A stretch of 64,000 nucleotides of DNA, taken from contig NC_092583.1 in assembly GCF_037975245.1 (NCBI RefSeq), forward strand, positions 1,469,764 through 1,533,763. Reading direction: 5' to 3'. Below, piece by piece: positions 35,329-46,640 of the stretch. This stretch comes from Apostichopus japonicus (Eukaryota; Echinodermata; Holothuroidea; Aspidochirotida; Stichopodidae). Within the stretch, counting starts at the first letter, position 1. Every line of letters starts with the position of its first letter. A program made the position numbers and the translations under genes. The notes under the pieces were generated by a model. It was given only the letters and a program-made list of their open reading frames with translations, had not been told where the DNA came from and ran no database searches.

Positions 35329-38291
35329 ATGTCCTTTTGTCAGGTCTTGCGTTCACCAATTGTCATCATGAAAAAAAGAAAATACACCATCTGTTCTTGT
35401 CATCTGTTCGCGCCATCACAATAACCAATTTTCCTTCTTCTTATAGCCTTTTTTTTTTTTTGGAAAGCTTTTTTTTTCTTGAAGTGAGTATACTTTCTTC
35501 TCATGTTACCATTTTTTTTCTTCTTCATTTTTTGAGAAAGATTCTTTTTAATAATCGGGAAATCTTACATTTTGTATCTTCTCACAGTCAGTGATCTTTC
35601 TCTGATCTAAGTAAAGATCAGATCCCAGTTCCAGCGTTAACAGCAAGAGATTCGCCCGTTGATCCAGAACTTTTCCATGCAAACGGCTGGGGATTCTCGC
35701 CCCATAGACTACACTCTTCCCTTTCCATTATTTTTCCATTAACGATGTTTTCACACACCGTTTGTAAAACCACTTATATATCACTACTTGATCACACTTA
35801 AACCATTTGATATAATAACTACCCGTGAGAGCACCCGTTTGTTCTTAATCAATTCAAACTAAACTGCATGCACGATATACATGTAGTTAGTGAAAAAAGA
35901 AAAAGTAGGAAGACAAAATGAGGAAAAAAGTTAAGAATGATGTGAAAACATCTCTAAAATCTTAAAAATGTGCCGTCTAGTCTGAGATTTCCAGCCGTTT
36001 CGTTTAATATGTGAAAGTTCCAGAGCCGACCGGTGCGTTTTATTGACCACAACGAGATGATGGAGTTGACGAATAAATATTCTCGTTCATTGACAGGAAA
36101 CGAGGGCAGGTAACTGACAACTGACGTCATAGACCATTCTCGTATATAACCGATTCTAACTCTCTTTTTTTCTATTTACCTTCATTCATGAATATTCATA
36201 TTATTCTGGGAAACGTCGGCTGTATGCTAGCGGAGAGGTTTGCAAAGTTTTACCAAAATTTCAAAACCATGAAATCGAACAACAAAACGACTGAATTCCA
36301 AGACATTGTATATATTATGCAAATTTCATATGATTTTTCCGAAGCCACTCGTTGTTTCTGCTCAATATAATATACACTCTTCTGACTGGCAAAGCCGGGG
36401 TCTCCCAGACAATTTTTTTTTGGTTTTGTTTCTGAAATTAAAGCGATTTATATCTACTTGCAATTGCAGTTCTTTTGCTAAGTCATTTGAGTGCTTGACG
36501 AATCCCTCTTTTGAGTTTCGAATTTCCGAAAACAAAGACAAAGAATACAATGTGCTTTTACAAATAAAATAGAAAGAAAGAAAGTAAGTCCATAGATCGT
36601 TTTTATGTATATACATATGGAAGGCAAAAGAAAGCCTAACATAAGATATAAAAAAAATTAACAGAACGAAAAGAAAAGCACAAAAAAAAGGTGTGATCTT
36701 GTACAGACAAATGCAACCAAATTGGTGTCGAAATTGGTGACGCATGTCACACCCGTGTCACAGCCATGTCATAGATCGGGAATTCAAATCACGTGACATA
36801 ATTGGCCACTCTTTTCGACCAGCCCTCCGCCGGCCCGCTAGAGTCTTCGCAGCTCAAACTGACCAACATCTGCAGTTGGAAGGCTGATATCCGATATATT
36901 CTCTCTGCATGCCGGGCCTCGTTTTAAACTCTGTTATTTGGGTATATCTCTCTTACAGTTGAAAGGTCACGGCTTCTGCAATATGGATGCCCTTGATGGA
37001 TCGAGTGGAATGTTAAAGCTGGCGAAGGAGAAAGGCATCTACCAAAAATACTTCCACTGCATGGTCGATTCCAAGAAAATACCAGAAGTGGATGATGGTA
37101 AGTAATTTAACTATTTTTGTTGTTGTTGTCGAAAGAATTCTTTCGAAGACAGATGTTCATCATTCATCGCATTTCAATATTGTTTACTTTTTGTCGAGGT
37201 TTACACCTTCTACTCACAACTCTTAGTGATTTTCGTACTCCAGATTTGGCGGGTGTTCCCCCACCCCTTTCCCCCTCCCTTAACCAGTTCACCTTCTCCT
37301 CTTCGTTGTTTTGGGCGTACTCCTATAGACAAACATTTGGCGCTCCTCCAAACCGTCTGTTTTTAACTCTCATGAATGGCATTCACATCCTTCCTCGACA
37401 TGTGCATTTCAATCCAACTCGACCTGCCACAGAGTTCCTTCCTTCCTCCCACCCCCCCCGGAAATGAGTGAATGGGGAGGGGAGAAGCAGTGCTGAAATG
37501 CTACCAATATGGGTTGGTAGCCTAAGGAGGATTGTAGAGCATTTGTCACATATGGAGACAGGTAACCATTGTTTTGTTTTTTTGTAGACCATGTACGGAT
37601 ACTCAAACCAAACAAGACTTTGGGGTGTCTGCACCTTACCTCCTGTCTCGTCACAACGATTGCACTACAATCTACTCGACCAATCCCTCTACTATGCGTA
37701 TTTAATATTTCAGGACACTTCGAGACTTCACTTACTGAACTACTCTTCTGTTCTGATTTAAATTTTTTTTCCAGCTTCATATGATGCGGTGAGCTGTGGC
37801 GGGTCAGTTGCGAAAGGCCATCTCTCGTATGATACCATTCAGACGATGTTAAGGGCTGTAAAGCCAGGTATGCTATTTATCCTCGATCTTTTAACCCTCC
37901 CTTCCTCCCCTCCCTCCCTCCCTCCCTCCGCCCGACAAAATTAAAATCGGGGGGGGGGGGGGTTATAGTCAGATTTAACATTGGAACTTTTCTTTTCTCT
38001 CTTTTTGCATCGCTGTACTTATCACAATTCGTGTTTCATCGCATTAAATTTCATGGGTGGCCGGAACTATTTTTTCTTCTCATTGCAGGAGGCTACCTCA
38101 TATTCAGCTGCGCCGGTTGGAACTTTCAGTTTGAAGAATTTTCACGCACTAAACTCGATGATTGTTTCTCCGAGTTGAAGAAAAGAGGACTTTGCGCCAC
38201 TGTCGAGGAGAGGCCGTCTTTTCATATCGGGGAGGAGCCCGGCTTCATATTCATTCTTCGCCGCGGTGACGGGGTCTTAAACGGCCATTAA
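28986..38291 (+). CDS. METTL27: METTL27-like class I SAM-dependent methyltransferase (five exons)
   Basis: Exons 28986-29177, 31350-31472, 36959-37097, 37775-37867 and 38089-38291 all have GT/AG borders and consistent phases. They join into a complete 249-residue protein, close to the roughly 245 of vertebrate METTL27 (WBSCR27). Residues 1-30 are a low-complexity Thr/Asn/Gly leader. Motif I is VLDLAAGSGKIG (92-103), the SAM-binding loop. The second-strand acidic region is NMDALDGSSGMLKLA (113-127), matching the family's 'GVDGSQGMLEQA'. FDAV-like YDAVSCGGS (154-162) is motif IV, and KPGGYLIFS (181-189) is motif V/VI. The substrate of METTL27 is not established. A pyrimidine tract ending in CAG at 28917-28919 suggests a non-coding exon upstream. 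Intron 2 (5.5 kb) is full of repeats. Confidence 0.85.
29178..31349 (+). other. intron 1 of the METTL27-like gene
   Basis: Starts GTAAGT and ends CTTCAG. Strongly G-rich at 29226-29400 and at 30955-31045, where runs of ten or more G occur on the transcribed sense strand. T tract at about 29796. No nested gene recognised. Confidence 0.7.
32438..32545. repeat. 18-bp AT tandem repeat
   Basis: About five near-perfect copies of TTATAATTATTTTAATTA, degenerating into ATT repeats. The unit contains self-complementary AATTATAATT words. Confidence 0.85.
33001..33075. repeat. TA-rich microsatellite
   Basis: Imperfect (AT)n abutting the inverted SINE end that follows. Confidence 0.8.
33073..33215. mobile_element. 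two SINE family 2 tails in head-to-head inverted orientation
   Basis: The 3' part of the SINE at 33363 appears twice. 33073-33115 is inverted ('AAAGATCAACACACTAGG', 'AATTCCACTTCACGA'). 33119-33215 is direct ('TCGTGAAGTGGAAG', 'GTGTGTTGATCTTTATTT', 'TACCACTTGCTACACATTC'). The two meet with a spacer of only a few bases, forming a hairpin with arms of about 43 bp. Neither copy has the tRNA-like head. Confidence 0.75.
33363..33545 (+). mobile_element. tRNA-derived SINE, family 2
   Basis: An A box TGGTCGAGTGG (33372-33382) and a B box GGGTTCGATTCC (33406-33417) resemble a Leu/Ser-type tRNA head. The body is 'GGTCGTGAAGTGGAATTTTT', 'GTGTGTTGATCTTTATTT' and 'CATACCACTTGCTGCAC', and the tail is TATATG-rich. 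The tail runs into a 340-bp TA-type microsatellite. Confidence 0.75.
33566..33880. repeat. compound TA/GATATA microsatellite
   Basis: (TA)n, TATATG and GATATATAT units follow the SINE tail. It gives a spurious Ile/Tyr-rich open frame on the minus strand. Confidence 0.9.
34207..34257. repeat. (TA)n microsatellite
   Basis: About 50 bp of alternating TA inside intron 2 of the methyltransferase gene. Confidence 0.9.
35251..35329. repeat. (GTCT)n microsatellite
   Basis: About 19 copies of a GTCT tetramer. It yields Ser/Val/Cys/Leu-rich and Thr/Asp/Arg/Gln-rich open frames that are not genes. Confidence 0.95.
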
Positions 38292-41200
38292 CTCATCCGT
38301 GTGAAAACATACACATGTTTTTTTTTTTCTATGTTGCACAGAAATGTATTAGATATAGTTGTAGAACTGACTAGATAGCTGTTTTAGAAATAACTAGAAT
38401 ATTATTCGTATCCGAATTTGTCATGAGAACCACTTGGTACCAAAAAGACAGAAAAAGGGAAGGTGGAAGACAACTTGTCGATAAGGTAAAACTATTTAAC
38501 AGAGATTTCCCAAAATTCAGCTTTTCAAATGGACATAGACCTTGCCGTCCACTACAGTAGTATCTGTCCTAAAAAAATCTGACAACGTTTCAGGGGGTTG
38601 GCGTAGGGCGGAGATGACCGGAAAATTATGATCTGCATTGAAAACGCATCGACCCTATAATGGTACTTCTTTTGTCCGACAAAGTGGAGAATGGAAATTG
38701 ACCCCAGCTGTTGTTCATGTATATTCATCGCTTTTGTTTCGATAGCTGTGCATACTGTTACAATTAGTTCGTTGTAAAAGTACCCTCCCCTTTCCCTCTT
38801 ATTCCAGGAAGTTGCATCACAGAAGGGGGGAGGGGGGAGGGGGAGGGTCTTTGATTTAATCTGTGCAAATGCTCTTCCAATAGGCTTTACTTAGGCTATG
38901 ATATGAGTTAACGCTGCATGCAACCCTATATATTTGGAATGTTTGCTTAGCTAACAAAGTTGATCGACACCATTATACAAAAAACAAAAAACAAAGACAT
39001 TTGCAGCTGAATTGCCCTGATGACATCTTCCATTCTACTGTTGCCAGATGCATTTATACAAGGGATCACTAAATTTGAAGAAAAAAAGAAAAGAAAAAGG
39101 CTCTTATCTTCGCGATATAAAATGCTATAAGGACTTGGTTGTCGCCTAAAGATTTTAGCCACAAGGATATCAGTTTAATGGCGCTCGTAATGTCGAATTA
39201 TAATGGTCACTAATCTCGAATCATTAAACAGTATTCCGTCTGTTTCCAAAATCTCAAAGACATTGAATTGTCTAATGTAACCATTCTTGAATGTATTGGC
39301 ATTAATCTGGAAAATCTTCCATATAAAAAAAAGTACTTATAAAAACTATATGTAGTTAGGTATATTCAGGACTAAAGTTGATGACGTAAGTTAACTGGAA
39401 GGTTAAAGGTAAAAGGTTAAAGGATGTTGAAGGTGATGATAGGGGTCTATGGCTCTTTCACATACTCTGCTTTTACCGTCCGTTCCAAAGTATTTCTCAC
39501 TAACGCCCTCTTAAAAATCTGGGCGTCTGGTCTTTTTTTTAGTTTTCTCTATTGTTTGTCTGAATTATGAATCCATGTGTTACATTTTATTGTTTTATTA
39601 ATTTCAGCGTCCGACGACACAAGTTTGCATCTTTGGCATTTGAAATCTGCTATCGCGAAAGTGGGAAACGTTCGACCCGCGGCAATTTGTCTTGCCCCCC
39701 CCCCCCCGCTGGTCAAAATTTCTTCGGCTAAAACCATATCAATGCTGCCCGCGGAAATTTATCATATCAAAGAATTGCTTTTATCCCACCACAAATCAAA
39801 TCGAAATGATGATTTTTACTGGATAACCGAAAAGAAAGACAGACAATATTTCAACTCTGTGAACTTAATAATTAGGACCGACCGACCGGCCTTCTGGTGA
39901 TATGATACTTCAACATATCACACATATGTATGTTTCTTATTCCACGCCCCCGGCCCCCTCTGACAAAGTACTCATCAATTTAGCGGCCACGGGGAGGGGT
40001 AGACCTCACATGACTATCTCGTGCTCAGCGTAACTTCTATTATTATTTCAGTGGTATTTTTGGAACTGATCACGTGCTCTCAGTGTGTAGTGATTCTTAC
40101 TATATCATAGTAAGGGGGGTGACGAATTTCGGACACACACAGATTCTATATTAGGTGACTTTAGGTACAAAAAGCAGCTTTTAATAACTCGGATTGAAAA
40201 AGAATGACAATGGGGACAAGAGTACATGCATGTTTGTGGGAGCGATTCTTTTGGTGGGTTGGGAAGGGGGAAGGGAGGCTTTAACCTAAAATACGGCCCG
40301 TTTTTATTTCATATCATATATGCATACCAATGTCAGGATGATTTCTAGCGCTGTATCCAAATATTTTAATTTTCTCAGGTGGCGCAAGTTCATTTTTTCG
40401 AAAAGCGTATTTTTTAGTTCATATTGCCATGCCGATATATATTCCAGGAAAGCTACGGTTTATATATATAAATATATATATTTTTTTTATAAAGGCAACG
40501 TAATGAAAAAAAAACAACACTCCGATATAGTTGTCGTTGCATGTTGTGTGTTCCATGTTTGCTTTTGGCGTGCTTTCGTGATACAAGTGTCCACAACGTA
40601 CCAGGGTGTATCTATAAAGGTTTGCTTCTGTTTGGGGTTATATGTGGTATACTTTTGTTGTTATAATACAATGCAGAAAACGGCGATGCAAACCTGTAAG
40701 TGACGAATTCTTACGTAAAAGTTAAATGTATTCAAATCATGAAGATCTTTTTATTTTAAACATTGAGATGTCGTATAGACAACCCTTGGCGAGGGTAACG
40801 TTTTCTGTGAGAATATAAATACAATGTGTTACAAGTAGACATACAGTGTCACTTAATTAACATAACAATGTCTAACTTAACATAGCAATGTTTAACTTAA
40901 CATAACAATGTCTAACTTAACATTGCAATGTCTAAGTTAACTGCGCTTTGTAACCACGCAGAGAGCTGTTATACCTATTTCACACTGTGACTTAGGCTTG
41001 TTAGTATATACTCTTATTAATACATAGGCCTAATACTTAGTGGCCCGCTCTCAATATGACGAAGAGAAGAAGTTTGTCCTTTTACAATCATTTGACTGAG
41101 TCTATTGACCAACTTTGAGGTCAAAACCGTTTGATGGGATATTCTGGTAGCAGAAAAAAACCCGTTTCACTATATTTTTTTGCCTTACTCTATGTATGGT

Positions 41201-42609
41201 TTAAATGGAGGGTTTGATTTGAAACTTAGTAGTGATTATTTTGTTCTTTTGTTTATTCTAATCATTTTAAAATGTCAATGAAATATCTTGTATGAATTAC
41301 TAATTTTCCTCGTTGGATCCAAAAAATCATTTGTTACATATAGTTAAGCAGACCAAAGACACGTTTTCAGCTCGATTGCCGTTACTAATGACAATAGTTG
41401 TTGTTGCCATGGAGATAAATTTATACGCTTTGAACCGATTGTTATCTTCACGATACACAATGTATATTATATGGATAGGTTTTGAACACAAGATGCAGAC
41501 CATTTCTAGAATTTCTGTTGAAAAACATCAGCTACCGTATAATGTCCCTTCGACTCAATGAAGATAATTAGCTCACAAAAATTAAGGGTAAATCTTAATT
41601 AAGTGTTTCATATAAAAACCGTCGAACCCGATGCCGAAATCTGAAGACTGCTGCATTTGCATATTTTTTTTTAATGGTTTTATGGTTTCATTACTCTAAC
41701 CGTCCGTTTTTGAAAGGTAGAATATAATTAATTGGTGACAAACAATTTGTGACCAAAAAACCGCAAATATACAGTGTGTGTTTTAATCTTTTTAGTGTTA
41801 AACGCATCATTTAGGGATCTATATTACTGTAGTAATATTGCTGTATTGACGACAATTTCCAAATCATCAAATAACCAAATAAAGACTAATCATTTACAGA
41901 AACCGAAGTTGTTCTTGTGTATTATGTTACTTCTCCAATCACACAAGTTTACTCTCTGCTTTTTTCATTATTTCCAAAACATCTTACGAGTTTCAGAATA
42001 TAGCTTTAATCTGAGTAGTTGCGGTTTACGCGGTGGCCGACAGCGGATGTGAAGGTAGTGTCGACTTATCCCAAAGACCAGTATACTTGCAAATATTCCT
42101 CCAACGAGACGTTTTTGTTTTTTTTTTAGCTCAAATTTTGTTTACCTGCATGGGTAACCTATATGGAGTAGCTTCCCTAAGAGCGAACTGGAAATATCGG
42201 AATGGAACGCAAAATCTCATATTAGCTTTCGGTTGTCGTACTTTCGACGAACATGAGAGAAACCTTATCAGAAAATCTCAGGCAAAAAGCCAAAGACTTA
42301 GGGAAAACAATAATAGCCCGGGTTAAGCATATACTTAACTCTCCACACGTAGTCTATATTAGGAAAACACGTGGTATTAGATAATGAGTGTTATGCTTCG
42401 CACAGACAAACGAGCAATACAGAAACTTCACGATCTCCCCCCCCCCCGTGGGGTTATATCGTCGATAATAATAATTCATTATATACTTGCAAAACGAGGT
42501 CCAAAAGCAGGCTACTACGCGTATGAACTGTGAAGCGCCTATAGTGTAGTTCTCTTACTTGTCCCTGTAACCTCTATTTGTACACGCATACACGCATGTT
42601 ACTATATAA
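38292..42609. other. intergenic between the METTL27-like gene and innexin-like gene A
   Basis: Downstream of the methyltransferase stop and of gene A's stop (convergent 3' ends), so it should hold both 3' UTRs. I could not fix a polyadenylation signal for either. G-rich patch at 38826-38848 and C tracts at 39697 and 42438. A 20-bp tandem repeat is listed separately. Confidence 0.5.
40861..40940. repeat. 20-bp tandem repeat, four copies
   Basis: Four consecutive copies of CATAACAATGTCTAACTTAA with one to three differences each. A partial fifth unit begins upstream at about 40851. Confidence 0.9.
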
Positions 42610-44750
42610 TTACATATCTAAGTGTATATTGTGACTGTCATTGTTCAGAAGCACTGGATTTGAGGACACAGAAGGCATGGTTGAACTTCCGGGGTAACTG
42701 ATGGATAGGCAACTGTCCTCCAGTCGGGCATTTCCATTATCACCTTGCGAAAAGATGTCTTTATTCTCAGCCTCGGTTACAATTATTGGTGAACCCCCCA
42801 GGGTTGGTAAAACCTGGCTTGATATCTCAGAGTTTCGTTCCATATTATCGAAGACATGCCGGAGATGTTCCAATATCTTTTCAGACATCGTTTGGAGGAA
42901 GTGGCCGTGATGGATATTGCTCTGCTTGTACAACCGTCCGATCAGATAGAGGTCGTTGGTGGATTTCATGAGTGCTCTGTACTCATTGCCGAATACCTCC
43001 GAGCCTAACGCCAGCTCTCTAGACAGGAAAGAATCCCAAAAGACTGGTCGTTTATCTCCGTTGTTCCCGCCTGATAATTTTCTAGCACAACGTCGGATTA
43101 CTCTAGAAAACCAGACTAAAGCGAAGCTCTGGAGGATTATATCCGTCGCATACGCGACAGTCAATGCGTAGACAGAGATGACAAATTCCATGGCGAACGA
43201 TACTGTACAAGTAACGTAACGTTGAGGTATCGTTCGGCACTGCAAGAGGTTATTAGCATCGTCGTGCAAGTCGCAAACGAACGACGAGAGGGAGAAAACG
43301 TCATGTTTAACATGTAGGACGACCAAGGCTCCGAAAAGGACAATGTCTATCAAGATGTCGAAGACTTTCCGCGTGACGTAGAGGTAATAAAGCCCTTTGC
43401 GTTTGGCCCGCTTTTCCACTTCCTCGAGACCAATCTTCTTCATGTTAGCCATCCAGGTTGTATACCGATTTATGACATTGAAAGCTGCTGCAGTTTGATG
43501 ATTGGCACTGCTTTCATTTTGCCGTTTGTTATGACCCTCGTACATCTCGACCGCCAACGATGCACCTCGCATTTCATGTTGAAACTCAGCAACTGTGGCT
43601 ACCCCGTTGACTCCTTTTCGGATGTCGGCCCCGCAAAATAACCGCCATAATGTTTGAGGAATGGCGCGAAGGACGACGAACAAGAACAGAAACCACAAGG
43701 AATACCGATACACAAAGAGCGATGGTATATATTTTGCTTCGTGCAGGTCGTCTCGCCAGTTGTTTTTGACGGCATTAGTGTTGCAAAAAACTTCACTTTG
43801 AGAACAGTTAATCTGAGAACAGTTCGTGCCCTTGGCTGCGTCTAAGCAGAATTCCGTGATGTACTTCTCTTGAGATGACGTAATAGAATACTCCTTGTCC
43901 GTATTTACGAAGCAACGTCCCAAAGATCTGTCGCCTGTTCGGGTTAAACAAACATTAAACAAAATGTTTTTCAACGGAAATAGAACTGTATATGAATGAA
44001 GGTTGCTGACAGTGTAAGCAGTGTGACACATATGTGACAGTGCAGGTAAAAGTAATAGGGGAAAACGCCCTCTTTGGTATCTTGTTGCCCGAACTTTGGA
44101 TATGGTGGATTGAATGTGACCTCCCCTGACCGGCCAAAACCCTCCCTCACTCCAGGGAGAAGTGGATCGCAGTATTTTCTGTAATTTTATCGTGGTAGAG
44201 TTGTCTTTTTATGAAGGGCTGGGGTTGGGGGTGTACACAAGCAGCCCCCCCCCCTCCCATGATCCGCACATGATATTGAATAAGTTTGACGAAAGTTTGC
44301 CGGATTCTATGCTTAGTGTATAGAAAAAGTGGCGCTATTGAAAAATAGAGCTCAGCGATGGTCGCTTTGACACGGCATGAAGAGCCTCGTTAAGCATTCC
44401 ATTTGATTTAAAACACACACTTGGCTGATCCCTAAACCGACAATCGTGTTGATACTTTTGGGCAGTCAATTTTGGCAAACGTTTTAACCCTACAGGGACA
44501 GAGATGTGGTGAACACAACCATGAAGCCGCCTTTATTTTAAACTTCAGAATTAAACAGGTTACCTTTACCTAATGTTGCCGTGATGACGTGCAATATGAA
44601 GAGACCAATAGGAAAGCCCTGTGTCATCCAGAAACCCATACTGTCTGCTGGCAGGTTTGTACTGACGGAGGACGATTTGAGAATTTCCCATCCTAAGGCA
44701 TCCTTCATACCCGGAAACATCTCGGCGATTAACTTAGGTGCTTTCTCCAT
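42610..44750 (-). CDS. innexin/pannexin-like four-helix channel protein A (two coding exons)
   Basis: Exons 44570-44750 and 42610-43934 join at ACATTAG|GTAAAG..ACAG|GCGAC in phase 1, giving 501 residues. Predicted helices: about 40-60, 138-160, 250-268 and 306-335. Loop 1 has C68 and C90 in 'GRCFV..YITEFCLD', like the innexin 'G.PI.CW..YV.NYCW', plus C99, C104 and C111 and two NCS sequons. TM2 reads YRYSLWF..LRAIPQTLWRLF, equivalent to innexin YYQWV..YIPRYLWR. Loop 2 has C281, C293 and C303 (VCDLH..VTCTVSFAMEFVI), equivalent to innexin CDF..CVLPINLFNEKI. 'TNDLYLIGRLYKQSN..HGHFL' (386-406) matches the innexin post-TM4 block. Inference: plasma-membrane gap-junction or hemichannel subunit. LRRC8-type channels share the fold, but the second loop looks more innexin-like. 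A TCTTCAG acceptor just upstream suggests a non-coding first exon. Confidence 0.8.
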
Positions 44751-45084
44751 TTTCCCGTGGTCTGAAGAGAAGACATTAAATTGTATAGCAATGTATAATC
44801 GGATTTATTGATTAGTTTTGAACAAAAATTAAAGGGTGATTTTAGGCACAAAATTAAATTTGATGCGTTACAGACCCTTTAAAACACATTTGGTAACAGT
44901 CCATTTCTTTATATTTATTCTATACCCCTAGTCTCAATTCTTGAGATGTGACACGTGAATAATAATTAAGCGGCTGGACTGCTTAGTCTAACACATGAAC
45001 TAACGGATCCAGCTTAACAAATCATTCTTCAATTGTGTTTACCTAGATAGAGTTCCCAGAATTATTTGGAACTCTTTCCAATTT

Positions 45085-45170
<86 letters not shown>

Positions 45171-46164
45171 TGAACTGCAGTGGCAATGGTGAGAATAGTT
45201 ACAGAATATTATTACAAGCCCAGTTATATTCTCATCCGTCTACCTGTTCGTCTGTATGTCTGTCCGTCGGATGGGGACGATTAAGAATGACATAATTAAT
45301 ATTTGATTTGTTGTAGACCTCTATAGAATACACGGAATCAGTCGAGGTGGCATTTACTAAACCAGTTTTGAAATTGCAGAAATGATCCTTGAAACATCTG
45401 GGGTGGTCACTTAAATTACAGTGACTGCATGGACTACTGTTTTTATAGTCATTTTAAAAAATTTAAAGAAATTTTGCTTTCCACCACTCTTATTTTCCAG
45501 TACCTATCCTGCTGTATAATTAGTTGAGGCTGTATATGTGAGTCTAGAATTCAACCTATCTTTATCCTTCAAGAAATGGCAATTCGTTCTGTTGTTGTTT
45601 TTTTCATTATAAAGATTATAAGTTATCATTCAACTCCACTTTTTTTTGTCAAAATGAACACCTTTTCAGTTTGTGATATACATCGTTATCACACTGCTTA
45701 TTATTATTATTTTTATTTTTATTTACCTCTCGGTACAAGCTACCTACTTCCTTCCATGTTTAATAGTTTCATTGTTGTAGATAATGAATGACACGTATTC
45801 GTAACTTACCCCTACATGTAATCAATTCACGATTCCACGTTTTAGACTCAACTTCCTCGCAACACAGTGTCCGTTTCCAAGCACCTTAAACTCTCGAATT
45901 CACCACCCGATATGTTATGAAATGTCTCTCACATATTACTTTCAAAAGTGCCCTTATAAACATCAGCTTATTGCAAATCGTCACTGTTTGCAAATCATCT
46001 GTGAATAACTGTTTTTTGGCTCTGTTTTAGCCTTTTTCACCCTATAAAGAACTGTGACCCCTTTATCATGTGTTTTGTCACTCTCTCTCTCTCTCTCTCG
46101 TTCGTTTTCTTGTCTCATTTTTAGAGTTATTTGTATTTTAAAATAAAATAAAACTCTTAGCAAA
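44751..46164. other. upstream region of innexin-like gene A
   Basis: Should contain a 5' UTR intron and the promoter of gene A. No TATA box can be assigned. It includes the TA microsatellite listed separately and a (CT)n run at 46080-46099. Confidence 0.45.
45087..45168. repeat. (TA)n microsatellite
   Basis: About 80 bp of uninterrupted TA alternation upstream of innexin-like gene A. Confidence 0.95.
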
Positions 46165-46555
46165 CTGCTTAATAATAATAATAACAACTAAGATTTATAA
46201 TGCGCTAATTATAAACAAAATAGTTGTCAAAAGCGCCATACATATAAATATGAATAGAAAGAAAAGCAAAAATAATAATGCAACGATGAAATATAATTAC
46301 AAATCAAATTGAAAAAATGTTTAGCATAGAGGTAGGTGTTTAGTTTAGATTTGAAAAGTGATTTATTAGGTATACATTTTAAATGGTTTGGGAGGGAATT
46401 CCACAATTTGGGACCAGAAACTGAAAAAGCACGGTTGGCATAAGTAACCCCATTGGTCCTAGGTTCAAGGAGGGTAATAAATTTTGACTGACGGGTGGCA
46501 CGCTTGTATTGCTTTACTCTTAGAAGTTCTGAAAGGTAGTTTGGAGCCTGTGTAG
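46165..46555 (-). pseudogene. 5'-truncated LINE, reverse transcriptase C-terminus and 3' end
   Basis: On the minus strand the frame contains 'RTNGVTYANRAFSVSGPKLW' then 'NSLPNHLK' and 'FKSKLNTYLY', the conserved C-terminal tail of CR1/L2/Jockey-type reverse transcriptases (RxFSVAGPxLWNSLPxxLR..FKxxLKTYLF). A short 3' region follows with 'GGCGCTTTTGACAACTATTT' and an (ATT)n tail at 46168-46185. The palm domain is missing. The frame ends normally. Confidence 0.8.
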
Positions 46556-46574
46556 GAGAATGTGTAAAAGTAAG

Positions 46575-46640
46575 TTGGCCTGACGTTTCGATCCTAGCAG
46601 GATCTTCTTCAAAGGCTAAATGACAAGTAACAGTAACAGA
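46575..46640 (-). ncRNA. possible degenerate hammerhead-like motif of a Penelope-type element
   Basis: Minus strand: 'TTTGAAGAAGATCCTGCTAG' and 'GATCGAAACGTCAGGCC'. The order is a CUGANGA-like box (degenerate), a GATCC/GGATC stem with loop TGCTA, then GAAAC and GUC. Penelope-like elements are known to carry minimal hammerhead ribozymes with this layout. The first box deviates at the catalytic C, so activity is doubtful. It lies next to the LINE fragment, not next to a Penelope ORF. Confidence 0.35.

Larger units (their letters stand above)
31473..36958 (+). other. intron 2 of the METTL27-like gene, repeat-rich
   Basis: 5.5 kb starting GTGAGA and ending TTACAG. It contains G tracts (31591-31611), an 18-bp AT tandem repeat, long TA-type microsatellites, two SINE pieces plus one full SINE, and a (TGTC)n array. 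A stretch at 34385-35130 has open reading on the plus strand without a recognisable protein. Confidence 0.75.

Noticed and set aside
35000-35600. Ser/Val/Cys/Leu and Thr/Asp/Arg/Gln repeat proteins
   Set aside because: They come from the (GTCT)n microsatellite in an intron.
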